64,000 bases of DNA from Ustulina deusta (lineage: Eukaryota > Ascomycota > Sordariomycetes > Xylariales > Xylariaceae). The stretch is from positions 434,001-498,000 of the forward strand of contig JAJNNX010000039.1 in the NCBI GenBank assembly GCA_023159155.1. The letters run 5' to 3'. Under the pieces are notes generated by a model. That model was not told the DNA's origin. It did not search any database and saw only the letters and a list, made by a program, of their open reading frames with translations. How positions within the stretch are numbered: position 1 is the stretch's first letter; every line of letters starts with the position of its first letter. Shown piece after piece: positions 34,550 to 45,732 of this stretch. The position numbers and the translations under genes were made by a program.

Positions 34550-37500
34550 ATGACGAGCACCGCGTCGCCCCCGTCCGCTGCACCAACACACGGCGTCGCC
34601 AGCCCCAACACTGCTGCCTCACCACACCACGCACCCGAACCCGAGCCGTCCGCTGTCGCCACAGACAACCCCCAGCACGACAGTGGAAGTGACGATGTGC
34701 TCCCCACCACACCCCACACAAACGGCGAGAACGCCTCGGGAAAGGCTGCACCGCCAGCCGAGCAAGGCGACGGCGGCCACGATGCACACGATGCGCACGA
34801 TGGCGAGCGGCCGGCGAAGCGGCGTCGTGTGCGCGAAACAACACCGCATAAGCCTATCCGTCGCTCCAAGGTCGAATCGCCCCCTTGGAAGAAGGTCGAG
34901 GCAGAGGGCCCCACTACTTTCATCGAAGATGGGAAGCGAAGATCCGGGCGGACTAACGCGTTGCCACTGGAACTACGGCCTCGAGGCGCCAAGAGGGTCA
35001 CCCGAGGCGCTCTGAATGGGGCGCAGAGCTCTCCCAACTCCAAGGATCGGCGCGAGAGCACAAATAGAACTGTGAATGGCACACAAAGACACGTATCTAC
35101 CCCTCGGTCATCCTCCACCAAGCCGCCGCCGCCCTCCGCAACCAGATCGAGTTCACGGAAGTCATTGGGCAGCGCTCCAAAGCCGTCGCCCAAGACAAAA
35201 GCCGCCTCCACCCCCTCCCATCTTCCCACGGAATCCCCCAAACGCTCTCTTCCCACCCGGCGAAGCTCTAGGACACGAAGAGACAGCGCCGACGCCCCAG
35301 CCCGAGCCCCCGAGCCCCCAGAAAGCCCAAACTCGTCACGACCTACTAGAATTCGATTGCGGGTTAAGACCCCGACTATTCCGATCGTTCATCCCGGTCA
35401 GGTGAATGTGTTTCCTGGCCAGACGACCACCCGGCCAAAAATTGCGTCGACCTTTGACGAGTACATAGCGCGAGCTCCAACCCTCGATGTTCGTGACGGT
35501 GGCTGGTTGGATGTTGCCGATGACGGGCCGCCATACACACAAGAAATGGCCGAGAAGGACGCCCGGGTCATTTTGCGGATTGAGAAGGAGGTTGAACCTG
35601 GCGGCTTGCTTAGCGAAGGGCGATTGAGTCTTTTTGCGCCGGACCCTGTGGAAGAGCCCCCTCGGCAATGGGCGCATATAGACCATCTTGTAAAGCAGAT
35701 GGCAAACTTTCGGAAGCTGATGGTGATAGAGCATCAAAGGCACAAAGCTACGGCGAAAAAGCTGGCCGAGGCCTGCAGGGACGAGTGGCTTCGTCGTCAA
35801 CCCAAGACGGCAGAAGAGATTGAAGCCGAAGCCCGAATGGAATGTATCGCGCGCTACAAAATCGTCCTTAAGGCTCTCATGGGTACTTGGGAGAACGTCA
35901 AAACGGAGATTAACCGTCGCCGGTTGGAGGAGTGGGAGGCGGCAGAACAGAGGCGAGTAAAAGCCGCTTTAAATGAAGCGGTAAGTATGTCGGAGCTGAA
36001 GCTCCAGGCTCGCCAAACTCGTGTTGACTCTGATGCATTGTCGGATGAAGATGACGATGAGGAAGACCAAGATCTCGAAGACTTTGAAGATGACGACGGC
36101 GGCGATGAAATGGATGTGGATTCTGAAGAAGACTCTCATTCGGACGCTGACTCCATAATCGATGAGGACAACATGACATCCTCCGACGATGACGAGGACA
36201 TGAAGTCAACCATATCCGACGAAGGTTTAACACAAGATCAGCTTCGACAAAAATATGCAAACATACCCGATCTTCCGTCTCCCGAGGCTGAAGAGAATGA
36301 GGGGACAGCTAATGGCAATGGGAACGAGATGCAAGCCGACGATCCCGCTGACACAACAGATGAGTCGGTGGATATGGATGATGACTTAACTTCGAGTGAT
36401 GAGAATATGGGCAGTGCAGAGGAGGATAATAGTGCCAGCGAGGACGAAGATTCCGACGGTGAAGAATCTGTCGGTCTCCTTGGGCTGTTTTTCGGAAAGA
36501 AAGAGCTGAAGAAGTTGAAAGACGATGATTCTATGGAGAATGACCAGCCCGTCTTGGGTGATGTCCTCACGACAGAGGTAAAGGATTTGGCAACCAACGG
36601 GACCAATGTGGATAGTAAACAACCCACGACAGATGATAAGACCGCGTCGGGCCATAACGTCACAAGCGTTCATGCTCAGTCGACCCTGAATAACGTGGAT
36701 ATGGTTGAAGCTGTCGGATCCTCACAATTAGTCGCACCTAACAACACATCAGCAACTGCGATCACTTCGTCTTTTAGTGCAGTTGGCCCTCTTTCCAGCC
36801 CCTATATCGGTAATCAACGCGACGCTCCGATTGTTATATCTTATTCATTGCAACCGCACGATGCTGAAATGAAGACAGTTGAGCATGCGAGGGCGAACGG
36901 TACCCAAGGAGAGGATAGCCCTGCGTGCAAACAGCCGCCAACAGCAATAGCAGTCCCGAGCATTGAGGTTGCACCCGCTCTATCAGATCGACAACAACCT
37001 ACGTCAGAGACGGATGCGATTACTAGTTCTATCAGTCGAGATCGCAGCCAATCACCTCGAACGTCAGAAACCAAACCCTCGGACGTAGATACAGCCTCGT
37101 CGGTGACGAAATCAGGCGTGAGCAGGTCCACCACACCCCCTTCACGATCGCCCAAGACGGAAGTCCCGTTTTTATTGCGAGGGAGTCTACGCGAGTATCA
37201 GCATTATGGGTTGGATTGGCTTGCAGGTCTTTATAAAAACCAGACGAATGGAATTCTCGCTGATGAAATGGGTCTCGGCAAAACCATCCAAACCATTGCT
37301 TTATTGGCCCACCTCGCTTGTCACCACGAAGTATGGGGACCGCATCTTGTCATCGTCCCTACAAGTGTAATGCTCAATTGGGAGATGGAGTTCAAAAAGT
37401 GGTGCCCTGGGTTCAAGGTCCTTTCGTACTATGGCAGTATTGAGGAGCGGAGACGAAAACGTCAGGGGTGGAAGACAGATGACATGTGGAACGTGTGTAT

Positions 37501-39844
37501 CACGTCTTACCAGATTGTCCTCCAAGATCAACAAGTGTTCAAGCGCCGGCAATGGCACTACATGATCTTGGATGAGGCGCATAACATTAAAAATTTCAAG
37601 TCAAAACGTTGGCAAACTTTGCTAGGCTTCAATACTCAGGCACGACTTTTGCTTACCGGAACGCCATTGCAGAATAACCTGACCGAGCTCTGGTCTCTCT
37701 TATTCTTCCTGATGCCATCAGAAAATGGAGTTGGGGGTTTTGCTGATCTTGCAGAATTTCAGGATTGGTTTCACAAACCAGAGTCGCAAATTCTCGAGAG
37801 TGGCCGCGAACAAATGGACGATGAAGCACGCGCCATCATCGCTAAGCTCCACAAGGTTCTGCGGCCATATCTACTAAGACGGCTCAAGGCAGATGTTGAG
37901 AAGCAGATGCCGGCAAAGTACGAACATGTGGAGCTCTGTCGCTTATCGCGACGTCAGCGGGAGTTGTATGACGGCTTTCTAGCTCGAACTGACACAAGGG
38001 AAGCTCTCGCGTCAGGCAATTATATATCCGTCATCAACTGTCTCATGCAGCTGCGCAAGGTTTGTAATCATCCCGACTTGTTTGTCGAACGCCCCATCAT
38101 GACATCCTTTCGACAACCTAGATCCGTGGCTGCCGAGTTTGCAAGCACAGAGACTATGCTTCGGAGGAAATTTCTCACCAAACGTCCTATTATGACTCCT
38201 AGTCTAGGCTTCCTCAACTTGGTCCCAACGCAGTATGAGAATTTATCGGTGGCCGTTTGTGATCGTACATTCGAACTCAGTTCTGACAGGACGCTCCTAG
38301 ATCTCCAACAGACCCAAGAGGCTCGCGCCCAGGCTGTTGAGACGATCCTGGACCCTTCAACCGTGGAGTCGAATATTGCATATCTTGATAGCATAGGACG
38401 ATGGGGCCGCCTGGAAGAGTTGCGGCATTGTGTCTATGTGAATGGCTTCCGTCGTCAGCAGCATCCTATCTACGGAAAACAGCTCACTGACTTCTTGACG
38501 TTGGATCTCAACCGACGACCATTCAAATCTCGCCCCAAGATATCTCAGAGAATAATGAGTTGGTTCGAGGATGATTCGCCGGTTCTTCGGTCGATCGTAC
38601 CCACCCTAGATCAACGCGCTGATTCAATGAGAGCCACTATTTCCAAATTTGCCTGTGTTGCCCCCGCGGTTGTCACAAGGGATCTCGACCAGTTTGTTTT
38701 GGGTCCCAAAGAAATCGGGTTGTTTAACGACATGAACCTCACGTTGTCCGCTCCAATTCGCTATGCTCCTTTCATGCCAAAGGAACCTCCACTTGACCCA
38801 TGGCACGAGTCACGCATGAGGCTTAGCATCCAATTTCCAGACAAACGCCTTTTGCAGTATGATTGTGGCAAGCTTCAAGTCCTTGCTCAGTTGCTACGTA
38901 GACTTCAAGCTGGCGGCCATCGAGCCCTCATCTTCACACAGATGACAAAGGTTCTCGATGTCTTGGAGCAGTTCCTGAATATTCACGGACACAAGTACCT
39001 CCGCCTGGATGGGGCAACAAAAGTAGAACAGCGTCAGATTTTGACAGATCGGTTCAACCATGATCCCCGTATTCTCTGTTTCATTCTTTCAACTCGGTCT
39101 GGCGGGTTAGGAATCAATCTTACCGGGGCTGACACCGTTATCTTCTACGACCAAGACTGGAACCCAGCCATGGACAAGCAGTGTCAAGATCGGTGCCATC
39201 GGATCGGACAAACTCGAGATGTGCACATCTATCGGCTCGTAAGTGAACACACGATTGAGGCCAACATTTTACGGAAGGCGAGTCAAAAACAGATGCTTGA
39301 TGATATCGTGATTCAGGAAGGGGGCTTCACCACGGACTACTTTAACAAGCTCTCGGTACGTGATGTGATAAGCAGCACAACGGACGAGGCCGACGTCGTT
39401 GGAGATGCGATGGACCGGGTCCTCGGTCGCGTAGAAAGTGCTGATCAACGCACGGTCGGCCGCGTACTGGAACAAGCCGAAGATCGGGAGGATGTTGCTG
39501 CTGCGCATGTGGCCGAGAAAGAGATTCAAGAAGACGAGGCAGATTTTGCTGAGAAGCCACCGACCGCAAATGTATCCAGAGCCTCCAGCACACGACATGG
39601 TACGCCTACTACACAAGACGATCATGGGACGGGGCAATCAAACCTGGGTCTCTTCTCCGAGTCGGCCGACGTGAACGAGACAGTGCAGGAGATTGAAAAC
39701 AACGCATGGGGCGAAAGAATGTATACCATCGACGACTACATGCTTGCAACCATGGGTAAACAGCTTGAGGGGACAACGCTTGAGCTCCCCAAAGACAAAA
39801 AAAAGAGCAAGCGCAAGAAAGGCAAAGACACGCGGAAGCGCTAA
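34550..39844 (+). CDS. SWR1: SWR1-type chromatin-remodelling ATPase
   Basis: Catalytic subunit of the nuclear SWR1 complex, which exchanges H2A for H2A.Z using ATP. Uninterrupted frame of 1764 residues from the ATG at 34550. Order of parts: Pro/Ser-rich disordered N-terminus; HSA domain at about 368-445 (RQWAHIDHLVKQM.., binding actin and Arp subunits); long acidic Asp/Glu stretches (histone-binding type); SNF2 ATPase lobe 1 with DEMGLGKT (905-912) and DEAH (about 1008-1011); a large insertion between lobes typical of the INO80/SWR1 class; lobe 2 with TRSGGLGINLTGADTV and DRCHRIGQTRDVH (about 1547); C-terminal Lys/Arg-rich tail. Length fits SWR1 (about 1500-1800) and HSA plus split ATPase exclude most other SNF2 proteins; INO80 itself has a different N-terminus. 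All catalytic motifs are intact. Confidence 0.96.
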   Translation: MTSTASPPSAAPTHGVASPNTAASPHHAPEPEPSAVATDNPQHDSGSDDVLPTTPHTNGENASGKAAPPAEQGDGGHDAHDAHDGERPAKRRRVRETTPHKPIRRSKVESPPWKKVEAEGPTTFIEDGKRRSGRTNALPLELRPRGAKRVTRGALNGAQSSPNSKDRRESTNRTVNGTQRHVSTPRSSSTKPPPPSATRSSSRKSLGSAPKPSPKTKAASTPSHLPTESPKRSLPTRRSSRTRRDSADAPARAPEPPESPNSSRPTRIRLRVKTPTIPIVHPGQVNVFPGQTTTRPKIASTFDEYIARAPTLDVRDGGWLDVADDGPPYTQEMAEKDARVILRIEKEVEPGGLLSEGRLSLFAPDPVEEPPRQWAHIDHLVKQMANFRKLMVIEHQRHKATAKKLAEACRDEWLRRQPKTAEEIEAEARMECIARYKIVLKALMGTWENVKTEINRRRLEEWEAAEQRRVKAALNEAVSMSELKLQARQTRVDSDALSDEDDDEEDQDLEDFEDDDGGDEMDVDSEEDSHSDADSIIDEDNMTSSDDDEDMKSTISDEGLTQDQLRQKYANIPDLPSPEAEENEGTANGNGNEMQADDPADTTDESVDMDDDLTSSDENMGSAEEDNSASEDEDSDGEESVGLLGLFFGKKELKKLKDDDSMENDQPVLGDVLTTEVKDLATNGTNVDSKQPTTDDKTASGHNVTSVHAQSTLNNVDMVEAVGSSQLVAPNNTSATAITSSFSAVGPLSSPYIGNQRDAPIVISYSLQPHDAEMKTVEHARANGTQGEDSPACKQPPTAIAVPSIEVAPALSDRQQPTSETDAITSSISRDRSQSPRTSETKPSDVDTASSVTKSGVSRSTTPPSRSPKTEVPFLLRGSLREYQHYGLDWLAGLYKNQTNGILADEMGLGKTIQTIALLAHLACHHEVWGPHLVIVPTSVMLNWEMEFKKWCPGFKVLSYYGSIEERRRKRQGWKTDDMWNVCITSYQIVLQDQQVFKRRQWHYMILDEAHNIKNFKSKRWQTLLGFNTQARLLLTGTPLQNNLTELWSLLFFLMPSENGVGGFADLAEFQDWFHKPESQILESGREQMDDEARAIIAKLHKVLRPYLLRRLKADVEKQMPAKYEHVELCRLSRRQRELYDGFLARTDTREALASGNYISVINCLMQLRKVCNHPDLFVERPIMTSFRQPRSVAAEFASTETMLRRKFLTKRPIMTPSLGFLNLVPTQYENLSVAVCDRTFELSSDRTLLDLQQTQEARAQAVETILDPSTVESNIAYLDSIGRWGRLEELRHCVYVNGFRRQQHPIYGKQLTDFLTLDLNRRPFKSRPKISQRIMSWFEDDSPVLRSIVPTLDQRADSMRATISKFACVAPAVVTRDLDQFVLGPKEIGLFNDMNLTLSAPIRYAPFMPKEPPLDPWHESRMRLSIQFPDKRLLQYDCGKLQVLAQLLRRLQAGGHRALIFTQMTKVLDVLEQFLNIHGHKYLRLDGATKVEQRQILTDRFNHDPRILCFILSTRSGGLGINLTGADTVIFYDQDWNPAMDKQCQDRCHRIGQTRDVHIYRLVSEHTIEANILRKASQKQMLDDIVIQEGGFTTDYFNKLSVRDVISSTTDEADVVGDAMDRVLGRVESADQRTVGRVLEQAEDREDVAAAHVAEKEIQEDEADFAEKPPTANVSRASSTRHGTPTTQDDHGTGQSNLGLFSESADVNETVQEIENNAWGERMYTIDDYMLATMGKQLEGTTLELPKDKKKSKRKKGKDTRKR

Positions 39845-40665
39845 AGTCGCTGGTCGCGCTATCTCCTGTCTCTAAACTCGGGGATCACGCCTCCATCGTG
39901 TCTCGAGTGTATATTACTAGTCCTAGCGGTGCCCAGGACTCGCCCCATTTATTTCCGTGTATTTGTAGATATTGCTACGGGAAAGGGCAACCAGGAAAAA
40001 TGAGGTTCAGTATCATAAGATGCTGGGTGCTAGAGTGAGTTTGGAATGGGTTCGAGAACGGCGAGAGTCACTATGGGAGTTCTGGCATGGATAAAGGCTA
40101 GCATTTCTGAGCGAGGTACATAAAAAGGCGGGCTCCCTGGATCCTGTTCATGTTACACTACAAGTAATTGAAAAAAGCGTGGTAGATCACGACTATGTAC
40201 GGGTTATGACCTCCAGCTGCTTCACTTCTGAAGACCCATATCCCGCCACACCCAGATATGTGTTGTGTGCTGTAAACTGAGGGGGAACTTTCGGCCGTTC
40301 CTTTTACGCATAGTCCGCCCGGGCAGCCGATCACCCCACCCCTTGATCCACCTTTGAGATCGTTCGAACCCCGAATCTCGTAGGAGGTTTTAAAATGGCC
40401 GGTGTGAAGGAGCGGAACCCCGGCGTTGGGGATAGAAACCAGCATTAGAGGTAGGAGATAAAAGGGGAGTTCTAGTCCGCAAACCCGTAATTAATCGGTG
40501 TAGCTTACCCAAACACAAAAGTGATCCCAGGAGTGCTCAGTGGCCCGAAATCACGGAACCGCATAACTACCGGTTGGTAACTTATAACCTCCGCACTCCC
40601 CGCAGACTGCTTACATTTGGAGTTCTTCCAATCAAACAAATTCAGCTTAAGCACGCAGATAGAAA
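39845..40665. other. Intergenic region downstream of SWR1
   Basis: About 820 bp: 3' flank of SWR1 and promoter of the DUF3500 gene. The minus-strand frames 40158-40445 and 40505-40693 have no recognisable features. Confidence 0.5.
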
Positions 40666-42016
40666 ATGACCTCCCAAGCCAATGAGGACTCACGCCACGG
40701 CGACTTTCGCCAATATCTACCGGATCTCAGCACCCCACGCTTCACTACCATAGCTCAGAACGACGCCTACGGCCACGCAAGAGAGCTGAAGGACAAGCAA
40801 GCTCCGCCATGGCTGCACGGACTGTATACTCACTGGCGCAAGTTGTTTCAAGAGCCGTTTAAGGGCATCACAAATGACGGTATGCGCCTCTGCTACACAA
40901 ACCTCCCACATGCGTCGCTTAATTGAACTGAATCGCGATAAAGGGGTCGTTCGACCGGGTCTCTTCAAGATCCGGGACGAAGGCGTGCCCATCGAGCGCA
41001 TCGTAGCCGCCGCACGAGAGGTAGTGGGCCAACTAACGCCCGCACAACTATCTCAGACAATCCTGCATATCGACTCGCCAGAGTGGCGGACATGGTCGAA
41101 TCCCGAGTTTCTCCTCAGCGAAAAGGGGATACGTCTGGACGAGATCGCCCCGTCTCTGCGCGACGGCGTCCTCGCCGTGCTGAGAGAGACGCTCTCGCCG
41201 GAGGGCTACGAGAAGGCGGTGGGCGCCATGCGCATCAACCACTTCCTAGGCGAGCTCGTGAACGCGCCTCGCGTCATGAACGAGCACAGCTACAACTTCG
41301 TGCTATTCGGCACGGAGCCCTCGACGACGAGACCGTGGGGCTTCTCGTTCTACGGCCACCATCTCTGCCTCAGCGTGTTCCTGTACAAGACGCAGATCGT
41401 CGTGTCGCCGTGGTTCACGGGCGCCGAGCCCAACTTGATTGATGCCGGTCCGCACAAAGGCACGCACATCCTCGACACCGAGGAGCGCCTGGGTCTGCAG
41501 CTCATGCAAAGCCTCAGCGCCGAATCCCAGGCCAAGGCGCGCGTGTACAGGCTGATGAAAGACCCGGCCATGCCCAAGGGCCGATGGAACCACGACGACC
41601 AACGCCAGCTGTGCGGCGCGTACCGCGACAACCGCGTCGTGCCGTACGAGGGCGTGACGGTTTCCTCGCTAGGCGACGAGCAGCAGGGCCTCGTGGTGAA
41701 AATCATAGAGCAATATCTCCTGTACCTGCCCGCCAAGGCGCGCGAGCTCCGGCTCCACGACGTCAAGGCCGTCTTCGACGAGACGTACTTCAGCTGGATC
41801 GGCGGCAGCGGCGACGACGACGCCTTCTACTTCCGCATCCAGAGCCCCGTGATCATCGTCGAGTTCGACCACCACTCGGGCGTGTTCCTGACGAACGGGG
41901 AGCCGGCCAAGTTCCACATCCACACGGTCCTCAGGACGCCGAACGCGGGCGATTATGGCTGGGCGCTGCGGGGCCAGATCGACGCCTTGAACCAGGATTA
42001 CGTGTGGGAAGGCTAG
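40666..42016 (+). CDS. DUF3500 family protein
   Basis: Function unknown; family found in fungi and bacteria. Exons 40666-40879 and 40944-42016 (64-nt intron, GTATGC donor, AAAG acceptor, phase 1) give 428 residues. Family landmarks: FKGITNDG then RPGLFKIRDEG, DSPEWRTWSNPE, ETLSPEGYEKA, and the block NFVLFGTEPS..PWGFSFYGHHL followed by SPWFTGAEP; towards the C-terminus IVEFDHHSGVF and FHIHTVLRTPN. The conserved His pairs (GHHL, DHH, HIH) look like metal-ligand or catalytic candidates, which is inference. No signal peptide or membrane helix seen. The second exon is more GC-rich than neighbouring genes. Transcribed in the same direction as SWR1. Confidence 0.85.
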
Positions 42017-42766
42017 ACCGGAATCCCCGTTATGTATTCTGCTACGAAAGGATTGTGGGTAGATAAACTTTTCAGTGTAAAGCTCGTTCTTTCCTCTGAT
42101 CTGGGAGCGTCGTCGTTAGGATCTGACACGAGCTAGGTCGGGGGCTTTTGGCGTGAATAACTCGATGGCGGCTGGGGTCCGCCAAGTGTACAGGTGCCAG
42201 TGTTCTCCCTGGGTTACTATAGAACATGGTGCACCGCCGAAGAATGGGTTACCGAATACATCTCTTACTCCTTTTAGGTTTTAATGATATATGCTCCGAA
42301 CGCTTCCTAGTGAATGGATACGCAACTTACGTCAGGACTGTAAAAGAGAGCTAGATTGAAACAATGTGGCACGGGCAGTGCGACAGCGCTCCAAGAGAGA
42401 AGAGGTAGTCATGCCTGAGATTAGTACAGTATACTCCAAATGCGACATCCCTTCACGCTTCAAAATTGAACACCTATTCGCACTTACATTCAAGTTTAGG
42501 AATAGCATCTAATGTGTTACGTAATCCCATAAATCTTCACGCTCGCCGTAGCTTGGAGAAATTCGTAATTGTTATAACAGTGACATGTCTATTGTTACGA
42601 CTTAATGAACTCTGAGCTATTATCAGCTATCGATGCCCCGACGCAGCCCTTCAAGGGGCCTTCTTTCCTAACCCCAGAAATGCACATACTTTCTTCGCCA
42701 TCACCATCGCTCAACCTACTGTCACGGCGGCCCCGTAAACACAACAACCCATTCCTTACGCTCTAT
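42017..42766. other. Intergenic region
   Basis: About 750 bp between the convergent ends of the DUF3500 gene and the secreted-protein gene. No gene or repeat recognised. Confidence 0.5.
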
Positions 42767-43446
42767 CTATCCCTGACTCTGTAGTGGATTGACGGGGATC
42801 TTCGGGTGTAGAATTGCGATATCACGGCCCTGCAACGATTTATCCCAGCTGTAGATGTCTTCGCTCACTTCGATATCCGACTCGTAGAAGAACATCGAGG
42901 ACCCATTGATGTTGACGTGAAACTGCTCCACGCTTGAGTCGGGGTGAGTGAACCAGCAGTCCAAGTCGAAGATGAAGGTCCGATTCAAGAAGCACTGGCC
43001 AGACATCCCAATGTCGACATTCCTCATGGCATAACCGTGATCATGGGAGATAGCTAGAGGCCATCAGTCAGGACCGACTGGGCCAGAATCCCTCATACCC
43101 AGGAGCTCAATCGGATTTACTTACTTTGCAGTCCCAGCGTGCCCGGATACAGATTCATCTTGACAGTCACGAGGGGGTCGTGCCAGAGCGGGCCAGGCCG
43201 GGGACTCCATGGGTCGAACTGCACGCCGTAATTCTCGCCACTCGCATTCCGCTGATCCGGCAGGATGCGGTGTGCGAACGCGTCGTCCTCGCAGGTCCAT
43301 TGCGGTACGTCGCGGACCAATGACGTGCCGTACGAGGTGAATTCCACCCGGCCGATCTGTTCGGACCGGCGTTGGTAGACGACCCAGAAATCAGCGAGGA
43401 CGCTTGGGATTGAAGTAACGGCGAGAGAGAATAAGGAAGCCTTCAT
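42767..43446 (-). CDS. Small secreted protein of unknown function
   Basis: 202 residues from exons 43446-43125 and 43053-42767 (71-nt intron, GTAAGT donor, CTGAC branch, CTAG acceptor, phase 1). The start is the ATG giving MKASLFSLAVTSIPSVLA, a typical signal peptide with cleavage expected after residue 18; the frame is open further upstream but that part is not signal-like. The mature part has a few cysteines (WTCEDD, GQCF, DCWF) and N-glycosylation sites (NAS, NRT, NGS), with no known domain recognised. It could be an extracellular protein or effector-like candidate; the sequence gives no direct activity. A dispersed palindrome lies about 490 bp upstream. Confidence 0.8.
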
Positions 43447-44641
43447 TTTGGTAGGATGAGCGGGGGGATCTTTAGATGTTTGTGAATCAACTGCTGTAGC
43501 GATGCGGACTTGTAATCTCTGTGTAATGTATTGGGAATAGAGTATCGATGGTAGACCAAACGCAACTGATGTTCGTGATTTTATGTTGGAGTGTAATTGG
43601 AGAATGATAAACAATGAGTCCGGGTGTCGGTTTGGACGAGGGAAATGACCTGCTCCAGATGTGAACTTTGTTCCTGGGTAGGTCCTGCCGGTAAGGGGTG
43701 GAGGGAAGGCGTAGCACTGCCATATCAATCATGGACATCAGGAAGCGACAGCGCCTTTCCAATACAGACAGAATTTCAACTATGGCAGCTTTCCAATCAT
43801 TCTCTGACCTTTTCTTCCATGATTGCCATCTTAGTCTTGTCCAACCCTTTTTGCCAGGGAGGTATGTCGGGGATATATATCACACCTACCCTATGGGGGA
43901 GCGGATATAGCAGGATTCTGTAATTGTGACGGGAACGACACCGTTAATCTGCAACAGATTAACGGTACAATTATGGCACGCTCACCCCACAACTCTGCGA
44001 CAGTAATATGGGTGATGCCCCCTAGGTATTTGGGAGGTTCAGGAATCAATTAACCACTCTATTAGGCCCTACCTACTACCTACCTACTTCCCGACTGAGG
44101 ATTGGTCTCTCTATTCACTCTGGAACACCCATCTCTGACAGGTTAATCGGGCGAGACATTGGGTACGGTTTACTTCAACAAAGGGAGGTCTCCACGATAA
44201 TAACCAATCTGTCAACCAATTTAGAACCCGCACTCATTATAATGGCTTATCCCGCGAATCGCCTCACTGGGGCTATGACCCCGACTTACAACAAACTGCA
44301 ATAAATTATGCTGTTGGGCCGGCACCCGGTAACGCGTCACGGGGCAACCAATTAAATAATCTTGAAAATTGCTTACTGCTGCCTCCAGTGTATTTGCACC
44401 AGATGTATTAATCACCTGGCTTCATAATTAAGCCTTATTCAAAAGTATACACTCCTTTATATAAATAAGTTTGGTTATTGATCGAGAACTCAAGGACAAC
44501 CTGATCGCTATTTGAAGATACCACCCCCAAAACAGAGAAAATATTTTCATTTAAACTTGAAGTGACCCCTGTAGCAGAGTTTGGAGAAATTCGAACAAAA
44601 TAGAGACTGAAAGAAATTGAGCACAGTCGTTCTACTTGTTG
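43447..44641. other. Intergenic region with palindrome copy B
   Basis: About 1.2 kb upstream of the secreted-protein gene and downstream of the dehydrogenase gene. Holds the palindromic element at 43935-43997 and CTACCTACTACCTACCTAC at about 44066. A minus-strand frame at 44221-44415 is unsupported. Confidence 0.5.
43935..43997 (+). repeat. Dispersed ATTAACGG palindrome, copy B (best copy)
   Basis: Perfect 12-bp inverted repeat ACCGTTAATCTG / CAGATTAACGGT with a 3-base loop (43940-43966). Left flank ACGACA is shared with copy D; right flank TACAATTATGGCACGCTC and ACCCCACAACTCTGCGACA is shared with copies A and partly C and D. Confidence 0.85.
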
Positions 44642-45732
44642 CTAGGATTTCATTGCTTCAATGATACCGCGAGCACCGGCGAATTCGAACTCGGCCAGTG
44701 TCTCATCCCACACTCGCTGGGTAGTAAGTTTGCCTTCGGGTGTGTATAACAAGGCCGGAAAACTGTAAATTCCATGAGGCTACGTTTGAGACATGATGGT
44801 ACATCAATGATGACTTACGGATGAATTTTCCAACTCATGAGAAAACAACCATGGGACTCTTTCCCCTTATTCACCACAGCGTCAATGTAACACGAAGCGC
44901 CGACTCTGGGGGTCCGTCCGGCAATTAAACCGGAAATGATGAGCAGCAATCTGGCTACGCCATTTCCGAGATCCCGACAAACATCGGTGCCGCGCACAAA
45001 AGCAGGATCAGCAAGGTTGATGACGACGTCTTCAGGATACACATAATCAACGAGGTTCCAAAGGAACATCTGAGCTAATAGCTTGCTGACCATGTAGCTT
45101 TCAAAGGGCTCGAAGTTTTTAGGCTCATCAAGGGTCGAGAACAGAGGGGTCTGGTCTCTTTGGGGGAATTTGCAGTATAGCGTCAAGGCCGCACTCGCAA
45201 TAGTTAGATGGGCTGGTTGGCCGGGCGGCCGTTTGGCTTTGAGAATCGGAAGGAGCAAGATAACCAGGAACATAGTAGAGAGATAGTTGACTTGGAAAAC
45301 TTCCTCGTGTCCGGTGCTGCCGACTTTGTGATACCCGAACCGGTGTAGACCTGCGTTGAGAATAACAATGTCAATGCGAGCCAGCGAAATCTCAGCCTTT
45401 CTGGCGAATGCTTGAACTGATTCATATGAAGACATATCCAGCAGCCAGACATCAATCTGGGCTTTGGGGTATTGCTTCCTCATCGCAGAAGCTGCACCTT
45501 CTCCCTTGTCGAGCGAACGAACGGCCACAATTAGATGTGATAGCTTTAGCCCCAAGAGCTGCATTGACGCCTCATATCCCAACCCAGTATTGCTTCCAGT
45601 GACGATGGCGGTCTGGTTCGTCAAGTCGGTGTTGGTACTCGGCCATTGTGGACGAGCTCGAAACTGATTGGTATAGAAGGTGTTTGGAAAGAAGGGTGTC
45701 GTCGAAGGCGCCAAATCCCTAGAGCTTGCCAT
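44642..45732 (-). CDS. Short-chain dehydrogenase/reductase
   Basis: NAD(P)-dependent oxidoreductase with Rossmann fold, 344 residues from exons 45732-44819 and 44762-44642 (56-nt intron, GTAAGT donor, TTACAG acceptor, phase 2). Cofactor motif TGSNTGLG (45-52), NAG (126-128), catalytic Ser in TIASAA (180), and YMVSK (Tyr213, Lys217) are all intact. The last exon gives FPALLYTPEGKL and VWDETLAEFEFAG, the usual C-terminal block of fungal WW-domain-oxidoreductase-like SDRs, supporting the acceptor choice. Substrate unknown. It is divergent from the DUF3468-type regulator at 46742, and the 1-kb interval between them carries palindrome copy D. Confidence 0.93.

Noticed and set aside
34303..35256. 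317-codon open frame on the minus strand opposite the SWR1 N-terminus
   Set aside because: It is antisense to a clear SWR1 coding sequence; the low-complexity GC-rich N-terminus of SWR1 leaves the opposite frame open by chance.
41083..42066. Several Arg/Gly-rich open frames overlapping the DUF3500 gene on both strands
   Set aside because: Shadows of a GC-rich exon; their translations are low-complexity Arg/Pro/Gly and lack domains.
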